A stretch of DNA of 64,000 nt from Tautonia sociabilis (GTDB taxonomy: Bacteria; Planctomycetota; Planctomycetia; Isosphaerales; Isosphaeraceae), in contig NZ_RYZH01000016.1 of NCBI RefSeq assembly GCF_003977685.1, positions 58,392-122,391 of the forward strand, read 5' to 3'. Of this stretch, positions 26,201-35,483 are shown piece by piece. Each line of letters opens with the position of its first letter. Position 1 is the stretch's first letter. The notes under the pieces are model-generated. The model was not told the origin of the DNA. It worked only from the letters and a program-made list of their open reading frames with translations, and did no database searches. A program made the translations under genes and the position numbers.

Positions 26201-27334
26201 ATGCGAGACGTGCTCTCCTCGATCACCGAACTGCTCGATGCCGGCCTCGACGCGCTGCTTTGCCAGGTAGTCGAGACCAAGGGCTCGACTCCCCAGAAGG
26301 CCGGCGCCCTGATGCTCGTCAACCCCGACGGCGGCCAGGTCGGCACGCTCGGCGGCGGCTGCGTGGAGAACGAGGTGAAGCAGAAGGCGATCCGACGGCT
26401 CGGCCAGCCGGGCGCCGAGAAACACTCGTTCGTCCTGGACCACGACTACGCCTGGGCCGACGGCCTGATCTGCGGCGGCAAGATGGTCATCCTTACCGAG
26501 GCCTTCCGAGGGCCGGAGGCCTCCTCATACTTCCGGGCCTACCGAGACCTGATCGACGCCGGGCTCGGCTTGATCGAGGCCGTCGCCGTCGACCCCGACC
26601 GCTGCGGCGCCCCGGGACTCGGCTCCCGGTGGCTGTTCGGGCCGGAGGGGCGGCTCGTCTCGTCGCTTCCGGGAGGATCCCCGCCGCCGGGGGTGCTCGA
26701 GCTGATCGAGCCGGTCCACCGCAGGCCGAGGCTCGCGTCGAGGAACGGGGTGGCGATCCTGCCAGTCTTGCCTCGGATCCGGCTGCTGATCGTCGGCGCC
26801 GGGCACGTTGGGCAGGCGGTTTCCCGGCTGGCGAGCGAGGCGGACTTCGACGTCTGGGTGGTCGACGACCGCTCCCGGTACGCCAACGCCGAGCGGTTCC
26901 CCGAGGCCCGCCGGATCGTCGTCGGGCCGATCGAGGAGGTCCTGCCCGCGCTGGAGGTCACGCCGCACACCTTCGCCCTGGTCGTCACCCGAGGGCACGG
27001 GCACGACCAGGAGGCGCTTTACCACCTGGCCCCCACCCCGGCGGCCTATGTCGGGCTGATCGGCAGCCGGCGCAAGATCCGGCTGATCTTCGACGGCCTG
27101 AGGGGGCTGGGGGTCGCCGAGCGCCACCTGGCCCGGGTGACGGCGCCGATCGGGGTGCCGATCGGCTCGCAGTCGGTGCCGGAGATCGCCGTGAGTGTGG
27201 TGGCGCAGCTCATCGCCCGCCGCAACCTCGGGCCCGAGGCCGTGCCGACGAACGACTTCTCCCGGCCGGTCGACGCTCCCGACGAGCCCGGTTCCCAGGC
27301 CGAGGCGGATCCCGCCGGGGCGGTCGGCTCGTGA
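26201..27334 (+). CDS. XdhC/CoxI family molybdenum cofactor chaperone
   Basis: A 377-residue protein. The N-terminal XdhC_CoxI domain has ETKGSTPQKAGALMLV and GTLGGGCVENEV. The C-terminal Rossmann domain has LLIVGAGHVGQAVSRLA and DDRSRYAN, and then YVGLIGSRRKI. XdhC binds molybdopterin cofactor, helps its sulfuration and hands it to xanthine-dehydrogenase-type enzymes. The stop overlaps the start of a MobA-like gene by GTGA, so the two are coupled and probably serve the same enzyme. No molybdenum hydroxylase gene is in the window. Confidence 0.9.
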   Translation: MRDVLSSITELLDAGLDALLCQVVETKGSTPQKAGALMLVNPDGGQVGTLGGGCVENEVKQKAIRRLGQPGAEKHSFVLDHDYAWADGLICGGKMVILTEAFRGPEASSYFRAYRDLIDAGLGLIEAVAVDPDRCGAPGLGSRWLFGPEGRLVSSLPGGSPPPGVLELIEPVHRRPRLASRNGVAILPVLPRIRLLIVGAGHVGQAVSRLASEADFDVWVVDDRSRYANAERFPEARRIVVGPIEEVLPALEVTPHTFALVVTRGHGHDQEALYHLAPTPAAYVGLIGSRRKIRLIFDGLRGLGVAERHLARVTAPIGVPIGSQSVPEIAVSVVAQLIARRNLGPEAVPTNDFSRPVDAPDEPGSQAEADPAGAVGS

Positions 27335-27936
27335 TCGCCGCGATCGTCCCCGCCGCCGGCCGGAGCGAGCGGATGGGCAGGCCGAAGCTGACCCTGCCGG
27401 TCGCCGGGGGAGGGACGGTGATCGATCGCGTGATCGCCGCCCTGCGCCGGGGGGGCGTCGCGGCCGTCGTGGTGGTCGGCCCTCCGCTCGACGCCCCCGG
27501 CTCGGCCGAGCTGTTCCAGCAGGCCGCCGACGCGGGAGCCCTCGCCATCCCCGTGCCGTCGCCGACGGAGGACATGAGGAGCACCGTCGAGGTCGGCCTC
27601 GATTTCCTCGACCGCTCCTCCCTCGGCGCCCGAACGGTGCTCATCGCGCCGGGGGATAGCGTCGGCCTGTCGGCGGGGCTGATCGCCTCGGTCGTCTCCC
27701 GAGCGAAGGAGGAGCCCGAGTCGATCGTCGTCCCCGTCTTCGAGGGCCAGCGCGGCCACCCGCTGGCGCTGCCGGCCGAGGTGGCTCGGTCCATCCGGGA
27801 GCTTCCCCCCGGCGTCGGCATCAACGCGCTGCGTGATCGGTTCGCCGATCGCGTGGTCCTGCTCGACGTGCCCGATCCCGGAACCACCGCCGACCTCGAC
27901 ACGCCGGACGACTACCGCCGCTGGTCCCCCGAGTGA
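27331..27936 (+). CDS. MobA/MocA-like nucleotidyltransferase
   Basis: A 201-residue protein from a GTG start that overlaps the xdhC-like stop. The N-terminus IAAIVPAAGRSERMGRPKLTL is the nucleotide-binding signature of the MobA-like NTP transferase family. GDSVGLSAGLI and GQRGHPLALP correspond to the metal- and substrate-binding loops seen in MocA, which makes molybdopterin cytosine dinucleotide. The coupling to XdhC supports a role in cofactor maturation for a xanthine/aldehyde-oxidase-type enzyme. It might also be another sugar-phosphate nucleotidyltransferase, which is less likely here. Confidence 0.88.
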   Translation: MIAAIVPAAGRSERMGRPKLTLPVAGGGTVIDRVIAALRRGGVAAVVVVGPPLDAPGSAELFQQAADAGALAIPVPSPTEDMRSTVEVGLDFLDRSSLGARTVLIAPGDSVGLSAGLIASVVSRAKEEPESIVVPVFEGQRGHPLALPAEVARSIRELPPGVGINALRDRFADRVVLLDVPDPGTTADLDTPDDYRRWSPE

Positions 27937-28028
27937 TGAGCCGAGTTCTCAGGGGGACCAGGCCGGGGCGATCTCGGCCCGGAGCGTCTCTCAGGCGACC
28001 GGCCCGAAGAACGACACCCCAACGGGCC

Positions 28029-28580
28029 TCAGGAACTCGGATCCGGGCCGATGCCCGAGTCGAGCCCCCACCAGCGCCCGGGGGTGATGACCTGGAGGAC
28101 CAGGCCGATTCCGAGGGAGACGGCCAGCAGCAACGTCCCGGTCACCACCGTCACCACGAAGCCTCCCGCCGCGCCGAGGACCCCGGGGACGGTCGGCTCT
28201 TCCCAGGGCCCCGGCTCGGCCAGCCCGATGGCCTTGGCCAGGCTGACGCCGATCATCCCGGCCACGAATTGAAGCATTGGCACGACCTGGGAGAGGGCGA
28301 CGGCCGAGCCGCCGACGATCAGCGCCAGGCCCACCCGGAACGATCGCAGGATCGCCCAGCCCCCGACCCCCGCCAGCAGGACCACGGCCGCCCCCATGCC
28401 GATCGTGCCGTCCCGGTCGGTGATCCAGGAGCCGAACATCAGCGGCACCGGCAGGTTCACCAGCAGGACCGCCAGCCAGCCGACGAGCATCCGGCGGCCC
28501 GGCCGTCGTCCGGGGCCCTTCGGCCGGGGGCTGGGGCCGGTCGGGGAGGCCGGGGCCTGGTAGGGATTCTCGCCGTCCAC
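28029..28580 (-). CDS. Membrane protein with planctomycete NPYQAP N-terminus
   Basis: A 183-residue protein from a GTG start (MDGENPYQAPASP). ENPYQAP opens many planctomycete membrane proteins of unknown function. After a basic Pro-rich segment come four probable membrane helices (MLVGWLAVLLVNLPVPLMFG, GMGAAVVLLAGVGGWAILR, LALIVGGSAVALSQVVPML, GGFVVTVVTGTLLLAVSLG). The function is unknown. It is convergent with the MobA-like gene. Confidence 0.8.
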   Translation of the reverse strand: MDGENPYQAPASPTGPSPRPKGPGRRPGRRMLVGWLAVLLVNLPVPLMFGSWITDRDGTIGMGAAVVLLAGVGGWAILRSFRVGLALIVGGSAVALSQVVPMLQFVAGMIGVSLAKAIGLAEPGPWEEPTVPGVLGAAGGFVVTVVTGTLLLAVSLGIGLVLQVITPGRWWGLDSGIGPDPSS

Positions 28581-28675
28581 GATCGCTCCTCCGCTCGATC
28601 GCCTCGCCGTCAGGAGGATCCATCGATTCGATCCGGTCGGGTCGGGTCGGGTCGGAACATCGGGCCGATCGATCG

Positions 28676-29584
28676 TCAGACGACCAGGTGCAGCCGTTCC
28701 CATCCCGAAGGGGGCGCCAGGTCGCCGCACTGCTCGGGGTCGATCGCCGCGGCGGCGATGCGGAGGCTCTCGTCCAGTCTCGGCCCCGGTCGGGCGAAGA
28801 AGGAGGAGCCGTCGGCGAGGGTGACCATGCCGGATCGGACGGCGGGCAACTCGTCCCAGAAGGGAATCCGCCGGATCGCGTCGACCTCCGACCGCGCCCG
28901 ATCCAGGTCGAAGCCGCAGGGGGCGAGCAGCAGCACCTCGGGCCGGGCGGCGGCCACGTCGTGCCAGGAGATCCGCCGGGAGGCCTCGCCGGGTCGGGCC
29001 AGCATCTCCCGGCCGCCGGCCAGGCCGACCAGCTCCGGGTTCCAGTGGCCGGACGAGAAGGGTGGGTCGGTCCATTCCAGGAGCACCACGCGGGGCATGG
29101 GGCGGCCCTCCCGGCGCCGGGCGATCTCCCGGGCGGTCGCCTCGAACCGGCGGAGGAGCGCCTCCGCCTCGGCCTCCGCCCCCAGCAGGCGGCCGACTCG
29201 CTCGAAGACCTCGAAGACGCCGAGCAGCCCGGTCGGGTTGACGCTCTCGACCCTCGGCCGGCCGGGCAGGCTGGCGGCCACGTCTCGGACCTTCGCCTCG
29301 TTGACGGCGCAGACGTCGCACTGGGTTTGCGTCAGGATCAGGTCCGGCCGGGCCGCCGCCAGCGCCTCTCGGTCCAGCTCGTAGAGGCTCCCCCCCTGCT
29401 GGGCGACCATCGCATCGATCTGGGCGCTCGTCCCTCCCGAAGGGATGCGGCTGGATGTCAACCGAGGCAGGAGGGCGGCCTCCGGCGGGAAGTCGCACTC
29501 GTGCGTCACCCCGACGAGCCAGCTCCCCCGGCCGAGGGCGCAGACCAGTTCCGTGAGCGACGGGAGCAGGCTGACGACCCTCAT
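28676..29584 (-). CDS. BtuF-like cobalamin/iron-chelate binding protein without signal peptide
   Basis: A 302-residue member of the periplasmic binding protein family PF01497: MRVVSLLPSLTELVCALG, LVGVTHECDFPPEAA, RPDLILTQTQCDVCAVN, and a long backbone helix before VVLLEWTDPPFSSGHWNPEL. The N-terminus begins directly with the first beta strand, with no signal peptide, so it appears cytoplasmic. Such signal-less homologs are often annotated as cobalamin-binding proteins; transport seems unlikely. The CDVC pair is notable. Nearby genes give no pathway. Confidence 0.82.
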   Translation of the reverse strand: MRVVSLLPSLTELVCALGRGSWLVGVTHECDFPPEAALLPRLTSSRIPSGGTSAQIDAMVAQQGGSLYELDREALAAARPDLILTQTQCDVCAVNEAKVRDVAASLPGRPRVESVNPTGLLGVFEVFERVGRLLGAEAEAEALLRRFEATAREIARRREGRPMPRVVLLEWTDPPFSSGHWNPELVGLAGGREMLARPGEASRRISWHDVAAARPEVLLLAPCGFDLDRARSEVDAIRRIPFWDELPAVRSGMVTLADGSSFFARPGPRLDESLRIAAAAIDPEQCGDLAPPSGWERLHLVV

Positions 29585-29648
29585 GCGTGGGCTCCAGAGT
29601 GCTCGGCGGAAGAGGAGGATGCTCCGCGTCTGAGGAATTCCGTCGTCG

Positions 29649-29666
29649 GAGAGGCCTCGGCCTCTC
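29649..29666. terminator. GAGAGGCC/GGCCTCTC hairpin
   Basis: A perfect 8-bp stem with a 2-base spacer in the 143-base gap after the catalytic M16 gene (ending at 29728) on the minus strand. No T tract, so its role as a terminator is uncertain. Confidence 0.45.
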
Positions 29667-29727
29667 GCATCCGACATCCGCCGTTGGCTGCCAGGGGAAG
29701 CGGGTGGCCGGCCGAGGCGTCTGCGCC

Positions 29728-30966
29728 TCAGACCGGGGGCCTCACCTCCACGTTCGGCCCGACGGCGACGACCGTCATCGGCAGGAGCGGGTACGCCTCC
29801 AGCACGCGGCGGGCGTCGTCGAGGGTGACGGCCGAGTAGGCCGCGATCTCCTTCTCGACGGGGATGTGGGCCCGGCGATAGGTCCAGTCGGATCCCAGCG
29901 GCATGAGCCGTCCCATGGGCCGCTCGCCGCGGAGGACCAGGCGGGAGAGGACCTTGTTCTTGGCGCGCTCCAGTTCGTCGTCGGTCGGGCCGTCGTCGGA
30001 GAAGTCTCGGTAGACCTCGGCGATGCGGTCGAGGTTGGCCTGGGCCGAGGGAGGGTCGCAGCTCAGGAAGGTGTAGAAGGCGCCGGCCGACTGGTAGTCC
30101 TGGAAGCTCAGGTCGGCGCCGTCGGCCAGGCCAGGGTCGATCAGCTCCCAGTAGAGCCGGGATCCGGTGTGGTCGCCGATCATGGTGGCGACGAGGCTGG
30201 CGGCGTGGCGGTCGGGGCTCTCCAGGCCGGGGGCGTCGGCCACGGCGACGATCGTCTCCTGGTGGTCTTCCTCGCGGAGCACGGCCCTCGGCTGCCCGAC
30301 CCCCCGGTGCGCGGGCAGGGCCCGAGGGACGCCGCTGCCGGTCCAGGATCCGCAGAGGCGGGAGGCCAGGTCGAGGACGAGCCCCCACTCGGCGTTGCCG
30401 GCCACGGCGAGCACCACGTTCGGCGGGCCGTAGTGGCGGGTGAAGTAGTCGCGCATCTGCTCGACGGTCAGCGCGCTGATCGTCTCCTCGGTCCCCAGCA
30501 CGCTTCCCCCCAGCGGGTGGCCGCTGAAGTGGGCCGCCTTGGCGGCCTCGTAGGCGACCATCATCGGGTTGTCATCGTACATCTTGATTTCTTCGATGAT
30601 CACCTGCTTCTCGGTCTCGAAGTCCTCCGCGTCGAGCCGGGGGCGGAGGATGTCGGCCAGCACGTCGAGCGCCGCGGGCAGGTACTCGGGCAGGCAGGAG
30701 ACGTGGTAGATCGTGTCCTCTTCCGAGGTCTGCGCGTTGTGCCGGGCGCCGATGCGGTCGAAGTCGCGGTTGACCGCCAGGGCGTCTCGGCGGGGGGTCC
30801 CTTTGAAGACCATGTGCTCCAGGAAGTGGGAGACGCCGGCCAGCTCCGGCGGCTCGTCCCGGCTGCCGGTGCGGACAAAGAACCCGGCGGCCACCGAGCG
30901 GGCGCGCTCGTTGCGCTCGAGGATCACCTGAAGCCCGTTGGGCAGCGTCTCATGGTGGAAGGTCAC
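29728..30966 (-). CDS. M16 family metallopeptidase, catalytic member
   Basis: A 412-residue protein. The inverted zinc motif HFLEH (47-51) and the downstream Glu in EKQVIIEEIKMYDDNP define an active M16 peptidase (pitrilysin/processing-peptidase type). The second M16 half contains DHTGSRLYWELIDPGLAD. The next gene upstream on the same strand (31052-32287) encodes a partner without the zinc motif; the two are 85 bases apart and probably form a heterodimer, as in Sphingomonas Sph2682/Sph2681 and mitochondrial processing peptidase. No signal peptide is visible. Confidence 0.92.
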   Translation of the reverse strand: MTFHHETLPNGLQVILERNERARSVAAGFFVRTGSRDEPPELAGVSHFLEHMVFKGTPRRDALAVNRDFDRIGARHNAQTSEEDTIYHVSCLPEYLPAALDVLADILRPRLDAEDFETEKQVIIEEIKMYDDNPMMVAYEAAKAAHFSGHPLGGSVLGTEETISALTVEQMRDYFTRHYGPPNVVLAVAGNAEWGLVLDLASRLCGSWTGSGVPRALPAHRGVGQPRAVLREEDHQETIVAVADAPGLESPDRHAASLVATMIGDHTGSRLYWELIDPGLADGADLSFQDYQSAGAFYTFLSCDPPSAQANLDRIAEVYRDFSDDGPTDDELERAKNKVLSRLVLRGERPMGRLMPLGSDWTYRRAHIPVEKEIAAYSAVTLDDARRVLEAYPLLPMTVVAVGPNVEVRPPV

Positions 30967-31025
30967 GGCGATCTCCGATGGGAAGGCAGCCAGGAGCGGG
31001 GGCGAGGGGCAAGGCAGGGCGGGAC

Positions 31026-31045
31026 GGGCCGGGCCGGGCCGGGCC
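31026..31045. repeat. GGGCC tandem repeat between the M16 genes
   Basis: GGGCC is repeated four times (with a GGGCG end) in the 85-base gap between the two M16 genes. Probably a slippage tract. Confidence 0.7.
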
Positions 31046-31051
31046 GGGCGC

Positions 31052-32287
31052 TCAGCCGAGTTGCAGTGGCTCGGGACCGAGCGTCAGGATCGTCATCGCG
31101 TCGAGGTCGAAGCCCGAGGCGAAGTCGCCCACCTCCTCGGGGGTCAGCGCGTCGAGCGCGGCGGCCACCTCGTCCAGCGGCCGGACCCGGCCCAGGTGGT
31201 ACCAGTCCGACGCCAGCGAGCCGGAGCGGCTCATGCTCGACTCCTGCTGCATGATCAGCGCGCTTTTCAGGCCCGCCCGCATCATGTCCAGCTCCTCTTG
31301 GTTGACGCCGCCGGAGACGAGCCGCCGGATCTCCTCCAGCGTCACGTCCAGCGTCTGCTGGGCGCGGTCCGGCGCGGTGCCGGCGTAGCAGACGACGGCG
31401 GCTCGGTCCCGGAACGCCTCGTACGAGGCGAAGACCGAGTAGCACAGCCCCCGCTTCTCCCGGACCTCCGTGAACAGCCGGGCCGAGGTGTAGCCCCCCA
31501 GGATCGCCGCCGCGGCTCGGGCCCGGTAGTAGTCCGGGTGGCTGACGGGCACGGTCGGGAAGGCCAGGGCGATCTGCGTCTGCTGCGTCTCCTGCTCGAT
31601 GTGGGAGCGGCTCGGGCCGCTGGGACGCTCGACGATCTCCGTTGGCGCGCCCGGCTCCCAGTCGCCGAAGAGGCGGGCGACCTCGTCCTTGACCGCCTTC
31701 CAGTCGAAGGCGCCGGCGACGCCGAGGATCGCCCCGTCCGGGCGATAGGCCCGGCGGAAGTGGGCGCGGAGGTCGTCCGGAGTCGCCGCCGTCACGCCCT
31801 CGACCGTGCCGATTGCCGATCGGCCCCACGGGTCGGCGAAATGCCTCCGGCGCAGCTCGGTGAGCGCCTTCGAGCCGGGGTCGTCTTCCAGGCTGCGCAG
31901 CGACTGGAGGCAGAGGGCCCGGATCGGCTCGACCTCCTGCTCGTCCAGCGTCGGCCGGCGGACGACGTCGGCGAAGATCCCCAGCGCCGGCAGCAGGTTC
32001 TTCCCCAGCGCGGCGGCCGAGACGCTGGTGTGGACCGTCTGCGCCCCCTCGGAGTGCGCCACCCCCAGCTCATCGAGGACCGACAGCAGCGACCGGCTGT
32101 CTCGGTCGCCGGCCCCCCGGATGATCCACTCGCCGACCATCGCCGCGGCGCCGGGCCGATCCGCCGGCTCGAAGGCGGCGCCGGCGGGAATCAGGAAGCT
32201 GAAGGCGGCCGACTGGACATCAGGCATCGGCTCGGCCAGCAGGACGAGGCCGTTGGGGAACTGGTGCTGGAACAGCTCGGCGGTCAT
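31052..32287 (-). CDS. M16 family protein, non-catalytic partner
   Basis: A 411-residue protein with the M16 fold but no HxxEH: the equivalent site reads RPGAAAMVGEWIIRGAG. It keeps the substrate-positioning Arg/Tyr region in the second half (LFTEVREKRGLCYSVFASYE). In characterised M16 heterodimers one subunit supplies zinc and the other this R/Y pair, which fits this protein and its neighbour at 29728-30966. It is the first of the two in transcription order. Confidence 0.9.
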   Translation of the reverse strand: MTAELFQHQFPNGLVLLAEPMPDVQSAAFSFLIPAGAAFEPADRPGAAAMVGEWIIRGAGDRDSRSLLSVLDELGVAHSEGAQTVHTSVSAAALGKNLLPALGIFADVVRRPTLDEQEVEPIRALCLQSLRSLEDDPGSKALTELRRRHFADPWGRSAIGTVEGVTAATPDDLRAHFRRAYRPDGAILGVAGAFDWKAVKDEVARLFGDWEPGAPTEIVERPSGPSRSHIEQETQQTQIALAFPTVPVSHPDYYRARAAAAILGGYTSARLFTEVREKRGLCYSVFASYEAFRDRAAVVCYAGTAPDRAQQTLDVTLEEIRRLVSGGVNQEELDMMRAGLKSALIMQQESSMSRSGSLASDWYHLGRVRPLDEVAAALDALTPEEVGDFASGFDLDAMTILTLGPEPLQLG

Positions 32288-32420
32288 CGGGTCCCTCTCG
32301 GTTCGGGCCGGGTCGCGATCGGGGCCGGCGCGGCCCGGTCGATCTCGGGCGACTCGGGGGAGGCGCGACCGTGCGCCCCAGGTTCGGAGCTTGGCGTCGG
32401 GAAGGCCGGGGCCGATCGTC

Positions 32421-32945
32421 TCACCCGCCCACCGCCTTGTACAGCGTCTTGACGCGACGGAAGCCGATCGAGCGGTAAAGCCGGACGGCGTGGACGTTGT
32501 CCGCCGTCACCTCGAGGAAGGCCCGGCTCAGCCCCCGCTCCCGGAATCCCATCAGCGACCGGGCCACCAGCCTCCGGCCGAGGCCCTGCCCCCGGTACTC
32601 GGGCAGGACGCCGACGTTCTGGATCGCCCCGAAGCCATCGCGGTCGATCACCCCCTGGATCGTCGCCACATAGCCGCCCGGCGCGGCGATCAGCCAGGTG
32701 GCCGCCGGCAGGAACCCCGACTTGCGCCGGATCTCCCGCATCAGCCGACGGCAACCGGCCCGGTCCCCCAGGCAGGGGAAGACATGAGCGTCGATCTCGT
32801 CCCGGAAGCAGAAGTACTTGACCTCCGCGTGGGCCTCCAGGAGCGAGTCCTCCCACGGCTTCCAGGTGTACGGCGCCGGCAGCGCCGGGGGCACGACGCC
32901 CGACAGGTCGATCTCCATCCGGTACCGCTTGTAGTAGGTCAGCAC
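32421..32945 (-). CDS. GNAT family N-acetyltransferase
   Basis: A 174-residue single-domain acetyltransferase. The acetyl-CoA loop is visible as IQNVGVLPEYRGQGLGRRLV, and the C-terminal helix-strand as AFLEVTADNVHAVRLYRSIG. The N-terminal half is divergent (YKRYRMEIDLSGVVPPALP), typical of planctomycete paralogs. The substrate is unknown. It lies 133 bases upstream of the M16 pair on the same strand and may be co-transcribed. Confidence 0.88.
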   Translation of the reverse strand: MLTYYKRYRMEIDLSGVVPPALPAPYTWKPWEDSLLEAHAEVKYFCFRDEIDAHVFPCLGDRAGCRRLMREIRRKSGFLPAATWLIAAPGGYVATIQGVIDRDGFGAIQNVGVLPEYRGQGLGRRLVARSLMGFRERGLSRAFLEVTADNVHAVRLYRSIGFRRVKTLYKAVGG

Positions 32946-33140
32946 GCTGCATCACCACCGAACGACTGGACCGGGAGCCGACCCGGCCGGCGCGTCAGGC
33001 CGGGCCGTCCGATCGGCGACCGCCGTGCCGCAAGCGGATTGTTCTCTTTGACTCTATCAAGCCCCGAGCCTGGAAGGGAATACCATGCCGGATCGCTCTG
33101 GCTCGGCGCCTCGGCGCGGTTCCCGGCCGCCTCGGGCCGG

Positions 33141-33848
33141 TCAGAGCAGCAGGTCCCCCAGCCCGGCCAGGCCGATCGGCTCCCGGCTGGCGAACGGCTC
33201 GGCGTGGCGGACCCCGACCACGTGCCCCCAGAACCGAGTCCGGTCCGCCACGCTGTCGATCACCCCGGGGCGGCCCTCCGGCTGGTTGTCCACCAGTTGC
33301 GATCGGTAGCAGCGCAGGGCCGCCAGCTTCTCCTCGTGCTGGTCGCTGACGTCGACCACGAAGCTCGGCCGCTCGACGATCTTCAGATGGACGCTGAAGT
33401 AATACAGGATCCGGCTCGGGTGGAACGGCTCCCCCGGGATGTCCGACTTGGAGAGCTTGCTCCAGAACCGGGCGTCCTCCACCAGCTTGGTCGCGGCCGA
33501 GTGGTCCGGGTGGGCGTCCTCCCAGAACGGCGCGAAGAGCAACCGAGGCCGGACCTTGCGGAAGACGGCGGCCAGCGCCCGGCGGTGCTCCAGCGTCGGC
33601 TCCAGGCTGCGATTGGGCAGGCCCAGGTTCTCTCGCCAGGGGTTGCCCAGCAGCGCGTTCGCCTCGGCCGTCTCCCGCCGACGGGTGGCGACCGAGCCCA
33701 GCGGCGTCGGCTCTCCGCTGGTCAGGTCCAGGATGCCGACCGTCCATCCTCGGCGGATCAGGCGGAGGATCGTCCCCCCCATGCCCAGCTCGGCGTCGTC
33801 GGGGTGGGGAGAGACAACCAGGGCATCGAGCGATCGGGGCGTGTCCAC
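33141..33848 (-). CDS. bshB1: Bacillithiol-type GlcNAc-malate deacetylase
   Basis: A 235-residue PIG-L family zinc deacetylase. Zinc ligands appear in VVSPHPDDAELGMGGT (HPDD) and in EDAHPDHSAATKLV. Landmarks shared with BshB1 are ILDLTSGEPTPLGS, ATRRRETAEANALLG, RENLGLPN and SKLSKSDIPGEPFHPSRI. BshB1 removes the acetyl group from N-acetylglucosaminyl-malate in bacillithiol synthesis. BshA and BshC are not in the window, so the pathway is inferred from family only; another sugar deacetylase is possible. Confidence 0.85.
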   Translation of the reverse strand: MDTPRSLDALVVSPHPDDAELGMGGTILRLIRRGWTVGILDLTSGEPTPLGSVATRRRETAEANALLGNPWRENLGLPNRSLEPTLEHRRALAAVFRKVRPRLLFAPFWEDAHPDHSAATKLVEDARFWSKLSKSDIPGEPFHPSRILYYFSVHLKIVERPSFVVDVSDQHEEKLAALRCYRSQLVDNQPEGRPGVIDSVADRTRFWGHVVGVRHAEPFASREPIGLAGLGDLLL

Positions 33849-33923
33849 GGCGGTCTTCCGGCTCCGGAGCTGGGATGAGGATCGGGGGCAAGGGTACCGG
33901 GCAAGTTACCCGGCCGACCGGCC

Positions 33924-35483
33924 TCAGCGAAACGGGGCGAGCACGCCGCCGCCGTCCACCGGGATCGCCGCCGCCGCCGCCGCGGCCGGCTCCCGGCGCA
34001 TCCGCTCCCAGGACTGACCGGTGATGCGTTCCACCACCCGGATCGCCGAGAGCACCACCGCCATCGTTCCCTGGCCCGGGAAGACCGAGTCCCCCACGAT
34101 CCAGAGCCCCGGGCCGAGCACGTCGGAGCCGACGGCCAGGAAGTTGCTGTTCCGCCGGGACACGGGGGGCCCTCCCACGGCTCCCAGCAACCGCCGGGTG
34201 TAGCGGGCGAAGCTCCGGGGGGAGCCGAACTCGGCGTGGACGAGGGCCTCGGGGGCCCGGGGGAGGGCCCGGCCGAGGGCGTCAAGCAAGCGGGTCCGAT
34301 ACGCCGACTTCTCCGCCGCGTGGTCCTGGTGCGAGAGCCCCTCCCACGCCACGGGGCAGACGTGGGTGGACATCGTCGCCACGCGGACCTCGGGAGGGCC
34401 GTAGCCCGGGTCGCCGGGGGGGGAGAGGGAGATGAGCACGTTGTTGCCATCGTGCATCGGCGCCCTGTAGTCGCGGAGCACCTGGTAGAACAGCGGACCG
34501 TCCTCAGGGACCGCCTCGGCCCGAATCGCCACGTAGCCGGTCACGGCGCTCCACACGGCCCGGCTCCGCCGCTCCCGCCGAGCGAGCTGGCCGTCGAGCG
34601 TGCGCCCAAGCAGCCGAGCGGCCAGCTCGATCGGCAGGTTGAACGCGACCTCGCGAGCCGCCAGCCGCTTCCGGCGCCGGGTGACGACGAGGAATCCGCC
34701 GTGGCCATCCGGCTCGACCCGGTCGACGATCGTCCCCCGCAGCAGGGTGCCCCCCAGTTCCTCGAACCGGGAGCCGATTCCCTCGGCGATCCCCCGCATC
34801 CCGCCCACCGGCCGGCTCATGCCCATCCGGTAGGCCTGCAGGCAGGCCGAGGCATTGGCGAAGGGAACCGTCTCCGGCCCGGCCTGGGCGGTGTCTTGCA
34901 GGAGCATGGCGACGAGCGAGCGGAAGGGAACGTCGTCGGCCAGGCCGAGCAGGCGGAGCACGTCGAGCACCGAAAGCGGCCAGGTGCTCGCCGCCAGCAG
35001 TCCGCCGGGGCCGAGCACGCGAAGGTCGTACGCCAGGTCGCCGACCGAGCGCACCGGCAGTCTCGGAACGCGATTGGCCGCGCGGAAGAGCGCTGAGCCG
35101 ACGGCCTCCTGGAGCCTCCAAAACCCGATCCGCGCCCAATCCCGGCCCGGAAAGACGCGCCGGATGTTCTGCTCAAACTGTGCGGAGTCGGAAACAAGAT
35201 CCAACGTTCGGTCGGGCAGACAGAGGCGAACGGAGGGGGACTGGGCGGCCTCAACGGGCAGGCCGATCGTCCGCAAAAGCCCCCCGACCGGTTCGTCGGG
35301 CCCCAGGCCCATGAGGGCCGTCGCGCCGACGTCGAAGGTCCACGGCCCGCGGTCGAACCAGCCGGCGCAGCCGCCGAGCTTCGTGTGCGCCTCCAGCAGG
35401 GTGACCTTCAGGCCCCTGGCCCGTGCCAGCGCGGCGGTCGCCAGCCCCCCCCAGCCGCCCCCGATCACAATGAGATCGTCCAT
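33924..35483 (-). CDS. FAD-dependent oxidoreductase, phytoene desaturase/carotenoid isomerase type
   Basis: A 519-residue flavoprotein. The FAD-binding motif is DDLIVIGGGWGGLATAALAR with TLLEAHTKLGGCAGWF (dinucleotide-binding and second GG region). The C-terminal FAD motif is GLWIVGDSVFPGQGTMAVVL, with the Gly-Asp-Ser-Phe-Pro-Gly layout of CrtI/CrtISO proteins. Residues ~190-240 hold VGGMRGIAEGIGSRFEELGG. It may act in carotenoid desaturation, isomerisation or cleavage-product oxidation; most members of this order are pigmented, but no other carotenoid gene lies here. An Ala run (AAAAAAAIPVDGG) near the C-terminus is encoded by GCC repeats. Confidence 0.85.
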   Translation of the reverse strand: MDDLIVIGGGWGGLATAALARARGLKVTLLEAHTKLGGCAGWFDRGPWTFDVGATALMGLGPDEPVGGLLRTIGLPVEAAQSPSVRLCLPDRTLDLVSDSAQFEQNIRRVFPGRDWARIGFWRLQEAVGSALFRAANRVPRLPVRSVGDLAYDLRVLGPGGLLAASTWPLSVLDVLRLLGLADDVPFRSLVAMLLQDTAQAGPETVPFANASACLQAYRMGMSRPVGGMRGIAEGIGSRFEELGGTLLRGTIVDRVEPDGHGGFLVVTRRRKRLAAREVAFNLPIELAARLLGRTLDGQLARRERRSRAVWSAVTGYVAIRAEAVPEDGPLFYQVLRDYRAPMHDGNNVLISLSPPGDPGYGPPEVRVATMSTHVCPVAWEGLSHQDHAAEKSAYRTRLLDALGRALPRAPEALVHAEFGSPRSFARYTRRLLGAVGGPPVSRRNSNFLAVGSDVLGPGLWIVGDSVFPGQGTMAVVLSAIRVVERITGQSWERMRREPAAAAAAAIPVDGGGVLAPFR

